NCBI RefSeq assembly: GCF_003002825.1
Contig: NZ_PVTE01000005.1
Coordinates: 1-64,000, forward strand
DNA from: Spirosoma oryzae
Lineage (GTDB): Bacteria; Bacteroidota; Bacteroidia; Cytophagales; Spirosomataceae
DNA length: 64,000 nt
Reading direction: 5' to 3'
Below are positions 1 through 9,384 of the stretch, piece after piece. The position numbers and the translations under genes were made by a program. Below the pieces are notes generated by a model that had not been told where the DNA came from, made no database searches, and worked only from the letters and a program-made list of their open reading frames with translations. Position 1 is the first letter of the stretch, and each line of letters starts with the position of its first letter.

Positions 1-261
1 GCAGCGGCCGACCGCCCTTCAGGGGATTTAGGGGTAAAAAAGCTCCTTTGCGAAGTGCTCGGTTTTGAAGGCTCAAAACCCCTACAAGGTTAGCCTTTAG
101 GGGGCGGGGGGTATTGTTAGCCGAAGGAAATTTGGCTTCTGGTAGTATTAAATCAAGAACTTAACAACTCTGCCCTTTAGAGGATTTAGGGGTGGAAGTG
201 GCCTGCAAATTACACGAGCAAGACCCGGAAAAAGCAGTCCCAACGCGCTGCCGTGGGGTTA
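1..261. other. Non-coding region downstream of priA with G-rich direct repeats
   Basis: No gene was recognised between the left window edge and the priA stop codon. The stretch holds two near-identical 22-bp direct repeats (14-35 and 172-193) and a related G-rich run around 95-112. Any gene ending to the left of the window cannot be judged. Confidence 0.5.
14..193. repeat. Pair of 22-bp direct repeats containing GGATTTAGGGGT
   Basis: Positions 14-35 and 172-193 share 20 of 22 bases (GCCCTT, a variable base, AG, a variable base, then GGATTTAGGGGT). Spacing is 158 bp. A related CCCCCTAAATC string lies on the plus strand near 55018. Both copies lie downstream of priA and overlap no recognised gene. 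They look like copies of a dispersed intergenic repeat; function unknown. Confidence 0.6.
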
Positions 262-2787
262 TTACAGACAATCAACATCGGCGACGATACTGACCTGGCG
301 TAAGCCTTTGTCTGTCAGAATGTCGTTGATGCGTTCCTGGATGAAGGCTTTCACCGCTTTGACGTTCACTTTGTCGCGTTCGAGCTTGATCAGAATGTCG
401 TACAGAAACTGGTTTCGGATACGCTCGATCAGTGGCTCTTCCGGGCCTAGTACACGACTACTGCCGAGCGCGTCGGTTAGTTCGGCCGCGAGCCGGTCGG
501 CGGCCTGCTGACTGATGCGCTTGTCGGTATGCCGAATCGTGAGTTTGATTAATCTGGAGAAGGGCGGGTAATTGAAATTCTGTCGCTCCTGAATCTCTTC
601 TTCGTACAGCCCGATGTAGTCGTTCTGAATGATGCGCTGCAGTATCGACTGCTGCGGATTGGCCGTCTGAATCAGTACGGTTCCCTGCCGCCCCGCCCGA
701 CGCCCCGCCCGGCCACTGACCTGCGTGAGCATCTGAAACGAGCGCTCTGTTGCCCGGAAATCGGGGAAACGAATCAGCCGGTCGGCGTCGAAAATACCGA
801 CCAGACTCACGTTGTCGAAGTCGAGTCCTTTGGTAATCATCTGCGTACCGACCAGAATATCGATGCCCCCCGTTTCGAACTCCTGAATGATCTGCTGGTA
901 GGCGTTCTTGGCGCGGGTGGTGTCGAGGTCCATCCGCAGAATTTTTGAGTCGGGAAAGAAAATCTGGAGTTGATCTTCCAGCTTCTCGGTGCCGAACCCA
1001 ATCGTTTTCACCTTCGTAGAGCCGCAGGCCGGGCAGGTGCGCGGTACCTGTTCCTTGTGGCCGCAGTAATGGCACCGCAGTTCGGCGTCGCGTTGGTGGT
1101 AGGTCAGGCTGACGGCACAGTTGTCACATTCGGCGGTCCAGTCGCAGTCTTCGCATTGCATGTAGGGCGAATAACCCCGGCGGTTCTGAAACAGAATACT
1201 CTGCTCCCGACGCTCCATGTTCTGGCCCAGCGATTCCAGCAGCACCGACGAAAACTCCTGTTTCATGCTTTTCTGCTGCTTCTCCCGCTTCGTGTCGACC
1301 AGCCGGATGTCGGGTAGGGTCGCGTTGCCGAAGCGATTGAATAGCTCAACCAGTCCATAGCGCCCCTGTTTGGCCTGGTAGTAGGTTTCCAGCGCGGGCG
1401 TGGCCGAGCCCAGCAGTACCTTGGCCTGTTGCCAGTGCGCCAGCATAATCGCCACGTCGCGGGCGTGGTAGCGGGGGGCGGGGTCGTGCTGCTTGTAGGA
1501 CGTCTCGTGTTCTTCGTCGACGATAAGCAGGCCCAGGTTGTCGAACGGCAGAAACACCGACGACCGAACCCCGACCACAAACTGATAGCGGCCCGATATG
1601 ACACCTTTCCAGACTTCGACGCGTTCGTTGTCGGAAAACTTGGAGTGGTAAATGCCCATCTTGTCGCCGAATACGCGTTGCAACCGCACGACGATCTGCG
1701 TGGTCAGGGCAATTTCGGGCAGGAGGTAGAGTACCTGCGAACCCCCGCTCAGCGCCTGCTGAATGAGGTTGATGTACACCTCTGTTTTACCGCTACCCGT
1801 GATACCATGCAGCAAGACAACATTGCGGCTTTCGAACTGGGCCATGATGTCGTCCGACGCGCGCTGCTGGTATTCCGTCAGGCGGATTTCGGCTTGCGGT
1901 ACGTGGGCGTCGGCGAAGCGCGGCTGGATGACCTCGAACGTTTCGAAGACCTGGTTTTTGACGAGCGTCGCCAGCGATGACTGCGACAGTTCGTCGTCCT
2001 GATTCAGAATCGTTTTGTCGAGTCCTTTCTGGTTCAATTCGGGGCTGCGCTGCATCGGTACGTGGCTGAGGTACCGCATCACTACTTCCTGCTGCTTCGG
2101 CAGTTTTTCGAGCCGTTGCAGCAGTACCAGCAGTTGCTCGCGCTCTTCGTAGTTGCGGTGCAGCCGGATCTTGCGCACCATTTTCGGGATGTACTTTTCC
2201 TTGACTTCCTCGAATACGATCACGGCCTGCTTCCCAACCAGCGACTTGATCAGCGCCGGTACGTTGGTGCCTTCGCCCGCCAGTCGACCCAGTTCGTCGT
2301 AGGAGAGGGCGGGCTGTTTTTTTAGCTCGGCCAGCAACACGGCTTCGAAGTCGGTGAGCAGTTCGGGATAATCGAAATCGGGGTTGTACTGCACCTTCGA
2401 CTGACTCGAAATTTTCAGGCCCGACGGTAGCGCGATGTTCATCACCTCGCCAATCGTGCACATATAGTACTCGGCCATCCACCGAAACAGCTCGAGCTGA
2501 TACCCCGTCACGAGCGGATATTCGTCGAGCACTTCGCTGATGTAGCGGGCCTGATAGGCGGTCGGGGGCGAATTGTGCAGTTTGGCAACGATCGCGGTCA
2601 GGACGCGGCTGTTCTTCTTGCCGAACGGTACGATTACCCGCGCGCCGATGCGGAGCAGGTCGGCCATGCCGCGTGGGACGCGGTAGGTAAACAGCCGGGG
2701 AACGGGTATCGGCAGAATCAGGTCGGCGAAAACCGTGACTTCGTCGGTATCTAGGGTTGAAAAAAGTGAGTAATCGGCGGTTTCCAC
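262..2787 (-). CDS. priA: Primosomal protein N' (replication restart helicase PriA)
   Basis: 841 residues, full length for the family. PriA is a 3'-5' superfamily 2 DNA helicase that rebuilds the replisome at stalled forks in the cytoplasm. An N-terminal DNA-binding domain (about 20-110) precedes the helicase core, with Walker A GSGKT near 331-335 and a DEEH box near 424-427. Eight cysteines of the zinc-binding insert lie at about 545, 548, 554, 557, 572, 575, 585 and 588, with helicase motif regions after them (for example GRAGR). The reading frame opens with GTG at 2787; no ATG fits nearby and the N-terminal protein sequence already matches the family. It is monocistronic and divergent from the reductase gene at 3070. 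Identification is firm. Confidence 0.97.
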   Translation of the reverse strand: METADYSLFSTLDTDEVTVFADLILPIPVPRLFTYRVPRGMADLLRIGARVIVPFGKKNSRVLTAIVAKLHNSPPTAYQARYISEVLDEYPLVTGYQLELFRWMAEYYMCTIGEVMNIALPSGLKISSQSKVQYNPDFDYPELLTDFEAVLLAELKKQPALSYDELGRLAGEGTNVPALIKSLVGKQAVIVFEEVKEKYIPKMVRKIRLHRNYEEREQLLVLLQRLEKLPKQQEVVMRYLSHVPMQRSPELNQKGLDKTILNQDDELSQSSLATLVKNQVFETFEVIQPRFADAHVPQAEIRLTEYQQRASDDIMAQFESRNVVLLHGITGSGKTEVYINLIQQALSGGSQVLYLLPEIALTTQIVVRLQRVFGDKMGIYHSKFSDNERVEVWKGVISGRYQFVVGVRSSVFLPFDNLGLLIVDEEHETSYKQHDPAPRYHARDVAIMLAHWQQAKVLLGSATPALETYYQAKQGRYGLVELFNRFGNATLPDIRLVDTKREKQQKSMKQEFSSVLLESLGQNMERREQSILFQNRRGYSPYMQCEDCDWTAECDNCAVSLTYHQRDAELRCHYCGHKEQVPRTCPACGSTKVKTIGFGTEKLEDQLQIFFPDSKILRMDLDTTRAKNAYQQIIQEFETGGIDILVGTQMITKGLDFDNVSLVGIFDADRLIRFPDFRATERSFQMLTQVSGRAGRRAGRQGTVLIQTANPQQSILQRIIQNDYIGLYEEEIQERQNFNYPPFSRLIKLTIRHTDKRISQQAADRLAAELTDALGSSRVLGPEEPLIERIRNQFLYDILIKLERDKVNVKAVKAFIQERINDILTDKGLRQVSIVADVDCL

Positions 2788-2890
2788 AAGTTGAGTGCGG
2801 GCGGTACGTCAGGTAAATATACAAAACCCCATCCGCCCCCCGCTAATTCCGATCCGTAGAAAAAAGGCGAGGTTGTAGCCCGAACCAGCC

Positions 2891-2989
2891 TGTAGCCCAG
2901 ACGTCCACGTCTGGTAGCCGTTAGGCTAGCTTCTGTATGCGGCAGCTGTGTTGGCCTGACGGCCTCCAGACGTAGACGTCTGGGTTACA
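2891..2989. repeat. Inverted-repeat element, family B copy 1
   Basis: Left arm 2891-2914 and right arm 2966-2989 are inverted copies matching at 22 of 24 positions. The 15-mer GTTGGCCTGACGGCC (2950-2964) sits just before the right arm and is identical to one in the related element at 38064-38167. Outside the arms the complementarity continues weakly (AGCCGTTAGGCT against GGCCTGACGGCC). It lies between the divergent genes priA and the YpdA-like reductase, so it is not a plain terminator. Confidence 0.75.
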
Positions 2990-3069
2990 AAATTTACGCC
3001 TTGAAAAACCTTTGTAAATAGACCGACTGTTATCAGTTTGTAGAATGACGCGAATGCGCTGAATTGACC

Positions 3070-4083
3070 ATGGAAAACGAGCAACTATACGACGTACTAA
3101 TTGTGGGGGGAGGCCCCTGCGGCCTGGCTGCGGGCATCGAAGCGCAGAAGGCAGGCCTGTCGCATCTGATTCTGGAAATGGGTAGCCTGACCGAGTCGAT
3201 TCGGCAGTACCCGCGTCGGATGCGTTTTTTCTCGACGGCCGAAAACATCGAAATCGGTGGATTGCCGTTCCCTATTTCGGGCGTAAAAGCCGGGCGCGAC
3301 GAAGCCCTGCAATACTACCGCAAAGTGGCGGCTTACTATAAACTGAACTTCAAGCTGTTCCAGAAGGTCGACACCGTCACGAAAGAAGGTGATGTTTTTA
3401 CCGTGACGACAGCGATGGGCGACTCGTTTCTTGCCCGTAAGGTCATCATGGCGACGGGCTATTTTACCCGTCCCCGCTGGCTGGGTATTCCCGGCGAAGA
3501 GCAGGACCACGTATCGCATTACTACGACGAGCCGTTTAAATACTCGTTCACAAACGTAGTGATCATTGGCGCGTCGAACTCGGCGGTCGAAGCGGCCCTG
3601 GAGCTGTATCGGCACGACGTCAACATCACGGTTGTACACCGGGGGGAAGACTTCCGTAGCACGGTAAAATACTGGCTGGTACCCGACGTGAAAAACCGAG
3701 TGAAGGAAGGCAAGATCAAGACGATGTTCGACTCGGTCGTGACGGCGATCGGAACGGATACGGTAACGGTTAACAACCTGAAAACGGGCGACGAAACCCA
3801 ACTCCCCGCCGATTTCGTGCTGGTCCTGACGGGGTACATCCCCGACGCAGATCTGTTGCGCCGATGCGGTATCGAACTGGACCCCGACACGCAGGTACCG
3901 GTTTACAACAAAGAAACCTTTGAGACAACCGTGCCGGGGCTGTACGTCTGCGGAACGGTGATGGCGGGAATTCACACGGAGAAGGTGTTTATCGAGAACG
4001 GTCGCGAACATGCGCAGGCCATCATCGACCATATCGTCGGCCGCGAAATTCACCAGGTCAAAGAGCTGATCCAGCGGATTTAA
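3070..4083 (+). CDS. YpdA family bacillithiol disulfide reductase-like flavoprotein
   Basis: About 337 residues, a two-dinucleotide-binding-domain flavoprotein. The FAD Rossmann motif GGGPCGLAAG lies near residues 12-21 and a second NAD(P)H motif GASNSAVEAA near 170. The sequence resembles the YpdA family, proposed to reduce oxidised bacillithiol with NADPH in the cytoplasm. There is no CxxC redox pair of the thioredoxin reductase type, which also favours YpdA. The ATG at 3070 is preferred to the in-frame TTG at 3064. The gene stands alone, with a palindromic element upstream and an inverted-repeat element directly downstream. The family call is good; the exact thiol substrate is inferred from the family. 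Confidence 0.85.
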   Translation: MENEQLYDVLIVGGGPCGLAAGIEAQKAGLSHLILEMGSLTESIRQYPRRMRFFSTAENIEIGGLPFPISGVKAGRDEALQYYRKVAAYYKLNFKLFQKVDTVTKEGDVFTVTTAMGDSFLARKVIMATGYFTRPRWLGIPGEEQDHVSHYYDEPFKYSFTNVVIIGASNSAVEAALELYRHDVNITVVHRGEDFRSTVKYWLVPDVKNRVKEGKIKTMFDSVVTAIGTDTVTVNNLKTGDETQLPADFVLVLTGYIPDADLLRRCGIELDPDTQVPVYNKETFETTVPGLYVCGTVMAGIHTEKVFIENGREHAQAIIDHIVGREIHQVKELIQRI

Positions 4084-4101
4084 TTGTCGACGGGATTATC
4101 A

Positions 4102-4269
4102 TTTTTTTGACAGGATTACAGGATTAGCCTGATTTCGATTGGCTGCACAAACCGATAAGACGGATATTGCAGTGTCAAGCGAGGTTTTGATAGTCGGATC
4201 GAAACGTCAGTTTGATCCGATATAGCGGAAAAGAGAAATCCCGTCAATCCTGTAATCCTGTCAAAAAAA
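4102..4269. repeat. 168-bp inverted-repeat element, family C copy 1
   Basis: Arms 4102-4125 and 4246-4269 are perfect 24-bp inverted repeats, each containing a tandem ACAGGATT octamer and a run of seven T (or A). Similarity of the arms continues inward with mismatches. An internal hairpin (TCGGATC against GATCCGA) lies around 4194-4220. The last base of the right arm is the A of the likely ATG of the next gene, so the element supplies that gene's whole leader. A related element of nearly the same size lies at 52187-52349. Confidence 0.85.
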
Positions 4270-6644
4270 TGCCCATTCGCCTGCTTGTTGCCTGCCTGCT
4301 GCTGTCGCTGACCACGTTTGCTCAAACGCCCGCCAACGACTGGACAAACCGCTACTGGACAGCAAAATGGATTGCCTGTCCGGGGGCACCTGCCAGGCAG
4401 TACGGCGTCTATCACTTTCGCAAGACGATCAGCTTGCCGCAGAAGCCGACACGTTTTCTGGTGCACGTATCGGCCGACAACCGGTATCAGCTATTCGTCA
4501 ACGGCAAACGCGTAGCCCTCGGTCCGGCCCGCAGCGACCCGCAACACTGGTACTATGACAGCATCGATCTGGCTCCCTTCTTACAGGCGGGGTCGAACAC
4601 GCTGGCGGCACTGGTCTGGAACATGGGCGAGGGAATGCCGGTGTCGCAGACAAGCTACCAGACGGGTTTTATCGTGCAGGGCGATACCGATGCGGAGAAG
4701 CTGGTTAACACCGACAACAGTTGGAAAAGCTACCAGAACCGGGCCTACGCACCCATCAAAAACGACATACCCAAACTGCGGACCTATATCGTCGTTGGCG
4801 AGGGTGATCGGGTCGATGCCGTGCAGTATCCGTGGGGCTGGGAACAGGCTACGTACAGCGATGCGGACTGGAAACCGGCGCAGCAACTGTGGTTTCAGGC
4901 TAAACCGCGTGGCTTCGGTACCGACGGTAACTGGCAGTTGATGCCCCGCCCGATTCCGATGATGGCCGAGCGGCCGATTCGTCTGCAAACCGTCCGGCGC
5001 ACAGCGGGCGTAGCGATGACAAACGCTTTTTTACAGGGCAAGGCCCCCGTTACCGTCCCCGCCAGTACGACGGCGACCTTCCTGCTCGATCAGGACCACC
5101 TGACCAACGCCTATCCCGAACTGACGGTCAGCGGTGGGAAAGGCGCTACCGTGACGCTATCGTATGCCGAAGCCCTGATCGATCAGGCGGGTAAGAAAGG
5201 AAATCGCAATGAGGTCGACGGGCGGCATGTGCTGGGTTTCGACGATCAGTTTATCGCCGATGGGTCGGCCCGCCGTATGTTCCGGCCGGTTTGGTTTCGC
5301 ACGTATCGCTATGTGCAGCTAACGGTCGAAACAAAGGAGGAGCCGCTGGTGCTGGAAGACTTGAGCGGCCAGTTTACGGGCTACCCGTTTGTCGAGAACG
5401 CACAGGTGACGACCAGTGATTCGACGCTGAAGACTATCTGGAACGTCGGCTGGCGTACGGCCCAGCTATGTGCCGGCGAAACCTACTACGACTGCCCCTA
5501 CTACGAGCAACTACAATACACCGGTGACACCCGCATTCAGGCGCTGATTTCGCTCTACGTGTCGGGCGACGACCGGCTGATGCGCAAGGCGATTACCGAC
5601 TACGATAACAGCCGGTTTAGCGACGGACTGACGCAGAGTCGCTACCCCTCGTCGGACTTTCAGGTGATTCCGACCTTCTCTCTGTTCTGGGTTTGTATGC
5701 TGCACGACTACTGGATGCACCGCCCCGACGATGCCTTCGTGAAATCGATGCTGCCGGGGATGATGGCCGTGCTGAACTGGCACGAACAGCGGCTGGCGAA
5801 AACCGGTATGAACGGTCCACTGTCCTGGTGGAATTTCGTCGACTGGTCGGACTGGAAGGGAGCTACCAACGAAGCGTCTGGTGGTGTGCCTAACGGTGCG
5901 CGCACAGGCGGATCAAGCATTCTGACCCTGCAACAGGCGTACACCTACCTGCGGGCGGGCGACCTGCTGGCGCATTTCGGGCAAAACGAGCGTGCCGAAC
6001 ACTACCGCGAACTGGCCCGTCGGCTGAACAAAGCCACTGTTGCGCAGTGCTACGACGCGGGCCGGGGGCTGTTTGCCGATACACCCGCCAAAATAAGCTT
6101 TAGTCAGCATGCCAACATCCTGGCCGTATTAACCGATGCCGTACCCGTTGCCCAACAGGCCGCGCTCCTGCAAAAGACAGTCAGCGACACCAGTCTGACC
6201 CAGGCTACATTTTACTTCAAGTTTTACCTGTTCGAAGCACTACGCAAATCAGGTTTGGGCGACCAATTCATTCCCCAACTGAGACCCTGGCGCGATATGC
6301 TGGCGATGGGTCTGACGACGTTCGCCGAAAATCCCGAGCCGACGCGGTCGGACTGTCACGCGTGGAGTGCCTCGCCCCTGTACGAACTGCTGGCGACAAC
6401 CTGCGGTATCCGTCCCGCCGAACCGAACTTCAAAACCGTCCGTATCGAACCCAGCTTCGGCCCGCTGACCAGCATTACGGGGAAAATGCCGCATCCGAAA
6501 GGCGAGATTGCCGTGCAGTTCCAGAAGTCCGCCACGGGCGGCCTGTCGGGTACCGTCACCCTACCCGCCGGCCTGACCGGTACGCTGCGGTGGAAAGGCA
6601 AGTCACTACCCCTGAAAGCCGGTACCCAATCCGTGAGTTTGTAG
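4269..6644 (+). CDS. Secreted GH78-type alpha-L-rhamnosidase-like glycoside hydrolase
   Basis: About 791 residues from the ATG at 4269, which gives a clean signal peptide (MPIRLLVACLLLSLTTFAQ) and so export to the periplasm or outer surface. An N-terminal jelly-roll region (about 25-130) with RYWTAKWI and LFVNGKRV motifs is followed by a six-hairpin catalytic region. The GH78 signature appears as DCPYYEQLQYTGD near residue 407, and a C-terminal beta domain closes the protein. Family members release terminal alpha-L-rhamnose from plant or bacterial glycans by inversion. A 19-codon upstream extension in frame exists but would bury the signal peptide. Substrate specificity cannot be read from sequence. 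Not linked to a SusCD pair here. Confidence 0.85.
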   Translation: MPIRLLVACLLLSLTTFAQTPANDWTNRYWTAKWIACPGAPARQYGVYHFRKTISLPQKPTRFLVHVSADNRYQLFVNGKRVALGPARSDPQHWYYDSIDLAPFLQAGSNTLAALVWNMGEGMPVSQTSYQTGFIVQGDTDAEKLVNTDNSWKSYQNRAYAPIKNDIPKLRTYIVVGEGDRVDAVQYPWGWEQATYSDADWKPAQQLWFQAKPRGFGTDGNWQLMPRPIPMMAERPIRLQTVRRTAGVAMTNAFLQGKAPVTVPASTTATFLLDQDHLTNAYPELTVSGGKGATVTLSYAEALIDQAGKKGNRNEVDGRHVLGFDDQFIADGSARRMFRPVWFRTYRYVQLTVETKEEPLVLEDLSGQFTGYPFVENAQVTTSDSTLKTIWNVGWRTAQLCAGETYYDCPYYEQLQYTGDTRIQALISLYVSGDDRLMRKAITDYDNSRFSDGLTQSRYPSSDFQVIPTFSLFWVCMLHDYWMHRPDDAFVKSMLPGMMAVLNWHEQRLAKTGMNGPLSWWNFVDWSDWKGATNEASGGVPNGARTGGSSILTLQQAYTYLRAGDLLAHFGQNERAEHYRELARRLNKATVAQCYDAGRGLFADTPAKISFSQHANILAVLTDAVPVAQQAALLQKTVSDTSLTQATFYFKFYLFEALRKSGLGDQFIPQLRPWRDMLAMGLTTFAENPEPTRSDCHAWSASPLYELLATTCGIRPAEPNFKTVRIEPSFGPLTSITGKMPHPKGEIAVQFQKSATGGLSGTVTLPAGLTGTLRWKGKSLPLKAGTQSVSL

Positions 6645-7299
6645 ATGCGTAACGGGCAGAATGGGCGATTGATTTGGTCCCGCGCAGCGAATGGTCGGAT
6701 GTGTCGGGGTAACTCGTCTGGTCTTGGCCCGCGCTCAATAGGGTTTGAGCGCGGGCCCACAGCTATGAAGCATCAACGCGTCGTAATTACTGTCAGCGTG
6801 GTTAACTCCGCTGGAAATACGGTTAGCTTCCTGCGAACGGTTTGGAGTGGTGGGATGCATGCTCTTATAAGTGCTTGCAAAAAAGCTATTTGTCGATTTA
6901 GCGCTGGTATTCTTCCAGACGTTTAATTACTACTATCGAACCCTGAAAATCGCCCCTATTTATGCTCGATCTGCTGTAAACGGCTATAGAGTATGTATTC
7001 AATTTTAGAACATTGGTAACGAGACAACGGCAGGTATCGGTGCCTTTCAAAAACAGGATGCTATGAGAAAATGGCATCCTAATCCGGCTCTTCCCACGCC
7101 GGGTACCACACTGGCTGTTCACGATATTGCCGAAGCAACGATGCTGGTTAATCCCAAACCAACCCACAACTACGAAAAAAAGACGCAAGGTAAACGGACT
7201 TTGCCAAAGCTAGAGGTGGCCCACTTCCACACGTGTCTAGCCGTGGGCAAATCGATACAAGGTGATTGCTGTTCGATGCTGGTAGCGGTCTACAACCAG
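6645..7299. other. Gene-poor gap of 655 bp
   Basis: It contains one hairpin at 6726-6757 close to the end of the glycosidase gene. Short open frames exist on both strands (for example 6765-6926 plus and 7063-7323 plus) but none resembles a known protein or has a supporting start signal. Base composition is lower in GC than the flanking genes. It may be decayed coding DNA or a regulatory region. Confidence 0.5.
6726..6757 (+). terminator. Hairpin terminator candidate after the GH78 gene
   Basis: A perfect 13-bp stem (6726-6738 with 6745-6757) closes a 6-base loop 82 bp after the glycosidase stop codon. No T run follows, so it is a candidate rather than a classic intrinsic terminator. Confidence 0.55.
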
Positions 7300-8865
7300 C
7301 TATTTCCTTTTATCAGTTGGTAACTCGGCGGGTTTGTCTGAATAGACAACGTAGTCCCAGGTGCGAAGTTCATAATCAGGGTTGGGGGTTTTCACCACTA
7401 TCCGAACCAAGTGTTTTTTATTCGGCAACTCGTACTTCCAGCATAGATCGTATCGCCGGGTGAGGAAGCTGGTCGGTAACCGGACTGTTTCCTGCTTGAT
7501 ATCATCGATGTAGACATCTGCTTCCAGCGTGGCTTCAGGTAAGTCAGTACGTTTTTTGGCCGCTACCCCGCGCAATGAAAAGCCGGTGCCAGTGAAGTCG
7601 AAGCTAAACTCGGTTTTGCCACTTCCCTGACTAAAAGGCGTTTTGGCAACAGGAAACAGACCTGTAAAGCTCTGTTCGAACCGTACCATTTTAAGGGGAA
7701 CCCGTCTAATTGTCACTCCCTGGTCGTCAACCTGTCCGCCGTTGCGCTTGATCATCTCAAGGGCATGCTTATAACTGATCGTATACACCTTATTGAGTGA
7801 CATGCTCGTATGCTTGAAAGGCATGTCTTCGATAGATGAGAAGCCCATCTTGAAAAACGCAGGGATCTTCCGATAGCCCAGCATTGTCCCCAGAATACCA
7901 CCTGCCGACGACGGATTACAATCAGAGTCCTGACCGGCGCGGGTCGCTATGTCCAGCGTCTTTCTGAAATCGCCCTCGCCGTATAACAGGCCTAGCACGA
8001 TATACGCTGCGTTCAATTTTGCGTCAATATCCAGAGCGGCAAAGGTGCCCTCCGGACAGCCAATGTCTTCGGACCATTTTTTCTGAATCTCCATCCAGGT
8101 CTGCTTCCAATCGGCTGGGTACTTCTTATGCCAGGCAATGACATCGGCAATGCACTGGTAAAACTGGCTTTGGGGCGGAATAGCGCCAAGCGCTTGGCTT
8201 ACTACCGATGGAATATCGGTCGATGTAAAGGCCAGCGAGTACATCGCTCCGACATAGACCCCGCCGTACCAGCCGTCGCCATAGTTCATAATGTGCCCGA
8301 TCTTATCGCCGATCAGGATGGCCGCATTAGGCATCCCCGGTGCCATAAGTCCAGAGAAGTCCGCTTCAATCTGAAAGTCAATATCATCAGCATGGGGGTT
8401 ATTGCGCCAATGGCCCGACAGCGGTGGATTGATGCCGTTGAGGATGTTGTAACGGGCGGCTTGATTGGCGTGCCACAGGTTATACCCTGCCTGCGCAAAA
8501 GCATGGGCAAACGAATCGACTGGCGCATCCAGCCCCACCCGATCAAGTACTTCCACAAACGTGAGGTCCATGTAAGTATCATCGTACAGGTCGGGGTTCG
8601 CGAGCATAGTCTTTTTCAAATAGCCGTCGTACCAGACGATGGGCTGGTAATCCTGGATAAATGTGCCATTGTATCTGAATTCTGTAGGCCCACCAAACGT
8701 AACGCCTATAGTTTGCCCGGCCCACCCTCCTTTTATCTTGTCTTTCAGCGCGTCTGTAGTCAGCCTTATCGTCTGGTTTGCTAATGGCATGCGCTTCTTC
8801 TGGGCGAAGGTGCTGAAGCCCGAAAGCAAAAATAAATAGATGGTCAGCTTTGATAGTAGTGGCAT
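7300..8865 (-). CDS. Secreted ADP-ribosylglycohydrolase family protein
   Basis: 521 residues with a signal peptide (about 1-21, ending FAQ). The ADP-ribosylglycohydrolase (DraG/ARH) fold is indicated by GGWAGQTIG near residue 46, the metal-binding DDTYMDL near 95, and GQDSDCNPSSAGG near 315, which corresponds to the family's second metal site. Family enzymes cleave ADP-ribose from proteins or small molecules using two magnesium ions. An extra C-terminal beta-rich region (about 390-521) without catalytic motifs could bind carbohydrate. Secretion is unusual for the classic intracellular role, so the substrate may be a ribosyl- or glycosyl-containing nutrient. It is monocistronic, flanked by gene-poor DNA on both sides. 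Confidence 0.82.
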   Translation of the reverse strand: MPLLSKLTIYLFLLSGFSTFAQKKRMPLANQTIRLTTDALKDKIKGGWAGQTIGVTFGGPTEFRYNGTFIQDYQPIVWYDGYLKKTMLANPDLYDDTYMDLTFVEVLDRVGLDAPVDSFAHAFAQAGYNLWHANQAARYNILNGINPPLSGHWRNNPHADDIDFQIEADFSGLMAPGMPNAAILIGDKIGHIMNYGDGWYGGVYVGAMYSLAFTSTDIPSVVSQALGAIPPQSQFYQCIADVIAWHKKYPADWKQTWMEIQKKWSEDIGCPEGTFAALDIDAKLNAAYIVLGLLYGEGDFRKTLDIATRAGQDSDCNPSSAGGILGTMLGYRKIPAFFKMGFSSIEDMPFKHTSMSLNKVYTISYKHALEMIKRNGGQVDDQGVTIRRVPLKMVRFEQSFTGLFPVAKTPFSQGSGKTEFSFDFTGTGFSLRGVAAKKRTDLPEATLEADVYIDDIKQETVRLPTSFLTRRYDLCWKYELPNKKHLVRIVVKTPNPDYELRTWDYVVYSDKPAELPTDKRK

Positions 8866-9384
8866 GGATGAGGGCAGTTTAGTAAAAAATGAGCACGCGT
8901 TTTTGGCGAATGAAGCAGACTATTTTAATGGGTCATCAGCCCTGACCTAACCGCATTGTAGGAAAACTGGGTATATATGTTTCGCCACGTTGTAAATGCA
9001 CATACACATCCACGCCAGACTACAGCTGCGATCATGGTCCTGCCCCAGTCTGTGAGCCATGACAGAGCTTGTTTGACTACAGGCAAGGATGCTAGTTCTC
9101 ACTCCTGTAAAGTATACGACATTACACACGGTAGTCATCAGATGAGTACTACCGTGCGTCGACAAACAGGTTGTCAGGCAAAGCAACATGGCCAAAAAAA
9201 ACTACTGAGGCTGTCTGGATACGACAACAGACTTTCGATGAATTATAAGCTGGACCTTTGTTAGATCCGCTAGTTGGCTACAGCCCTGTACGCAAACAAG
9301 TATTTTGCTGTAAAGCATCGTAACGATGTCTTTTTGTGTCAGTCTTCAGCTGTGAACCCTGGCGGCAACCGGCCTGCGCTAAAA
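8866..9384. other. Non-coding gap of 519 bp
   Basis: No gene was recognised. The open frames here (both strands, under 100 codons) have no recognisable motif and look random in composition. The stretch adjoining 8866 should hold the promoter of the ADP-ribosylglycohydrolase-like gene, but no clear TAnnTTTG box was picked out. Confidence 0.5.

Noticed and set aside
458-1075. Long frame overlapping priA in another register
   Set aside because: It is a shadow of priA caused by high GC at codon third positions.
6645-6926. 93-codon frame following the GH78 gene
   Set aside because: It spans a terminator-type hairpin and its composition looks random; no family match.
7063-7323. 86-codon plus-strand frame in the gene-poor gap
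   Set aside because: It overlaps the end of the ADP-ribosylglycohydrolase-like gene on the other strand, has no recognisable motif, and its start has no supporting signal.
8977-9264. 95-codon frame upstream of the molybdoenzyme operon
   Set aside because: Unusual His/Thr/Cys-rich composition and an overlapping frame on the other strand suggest chance.
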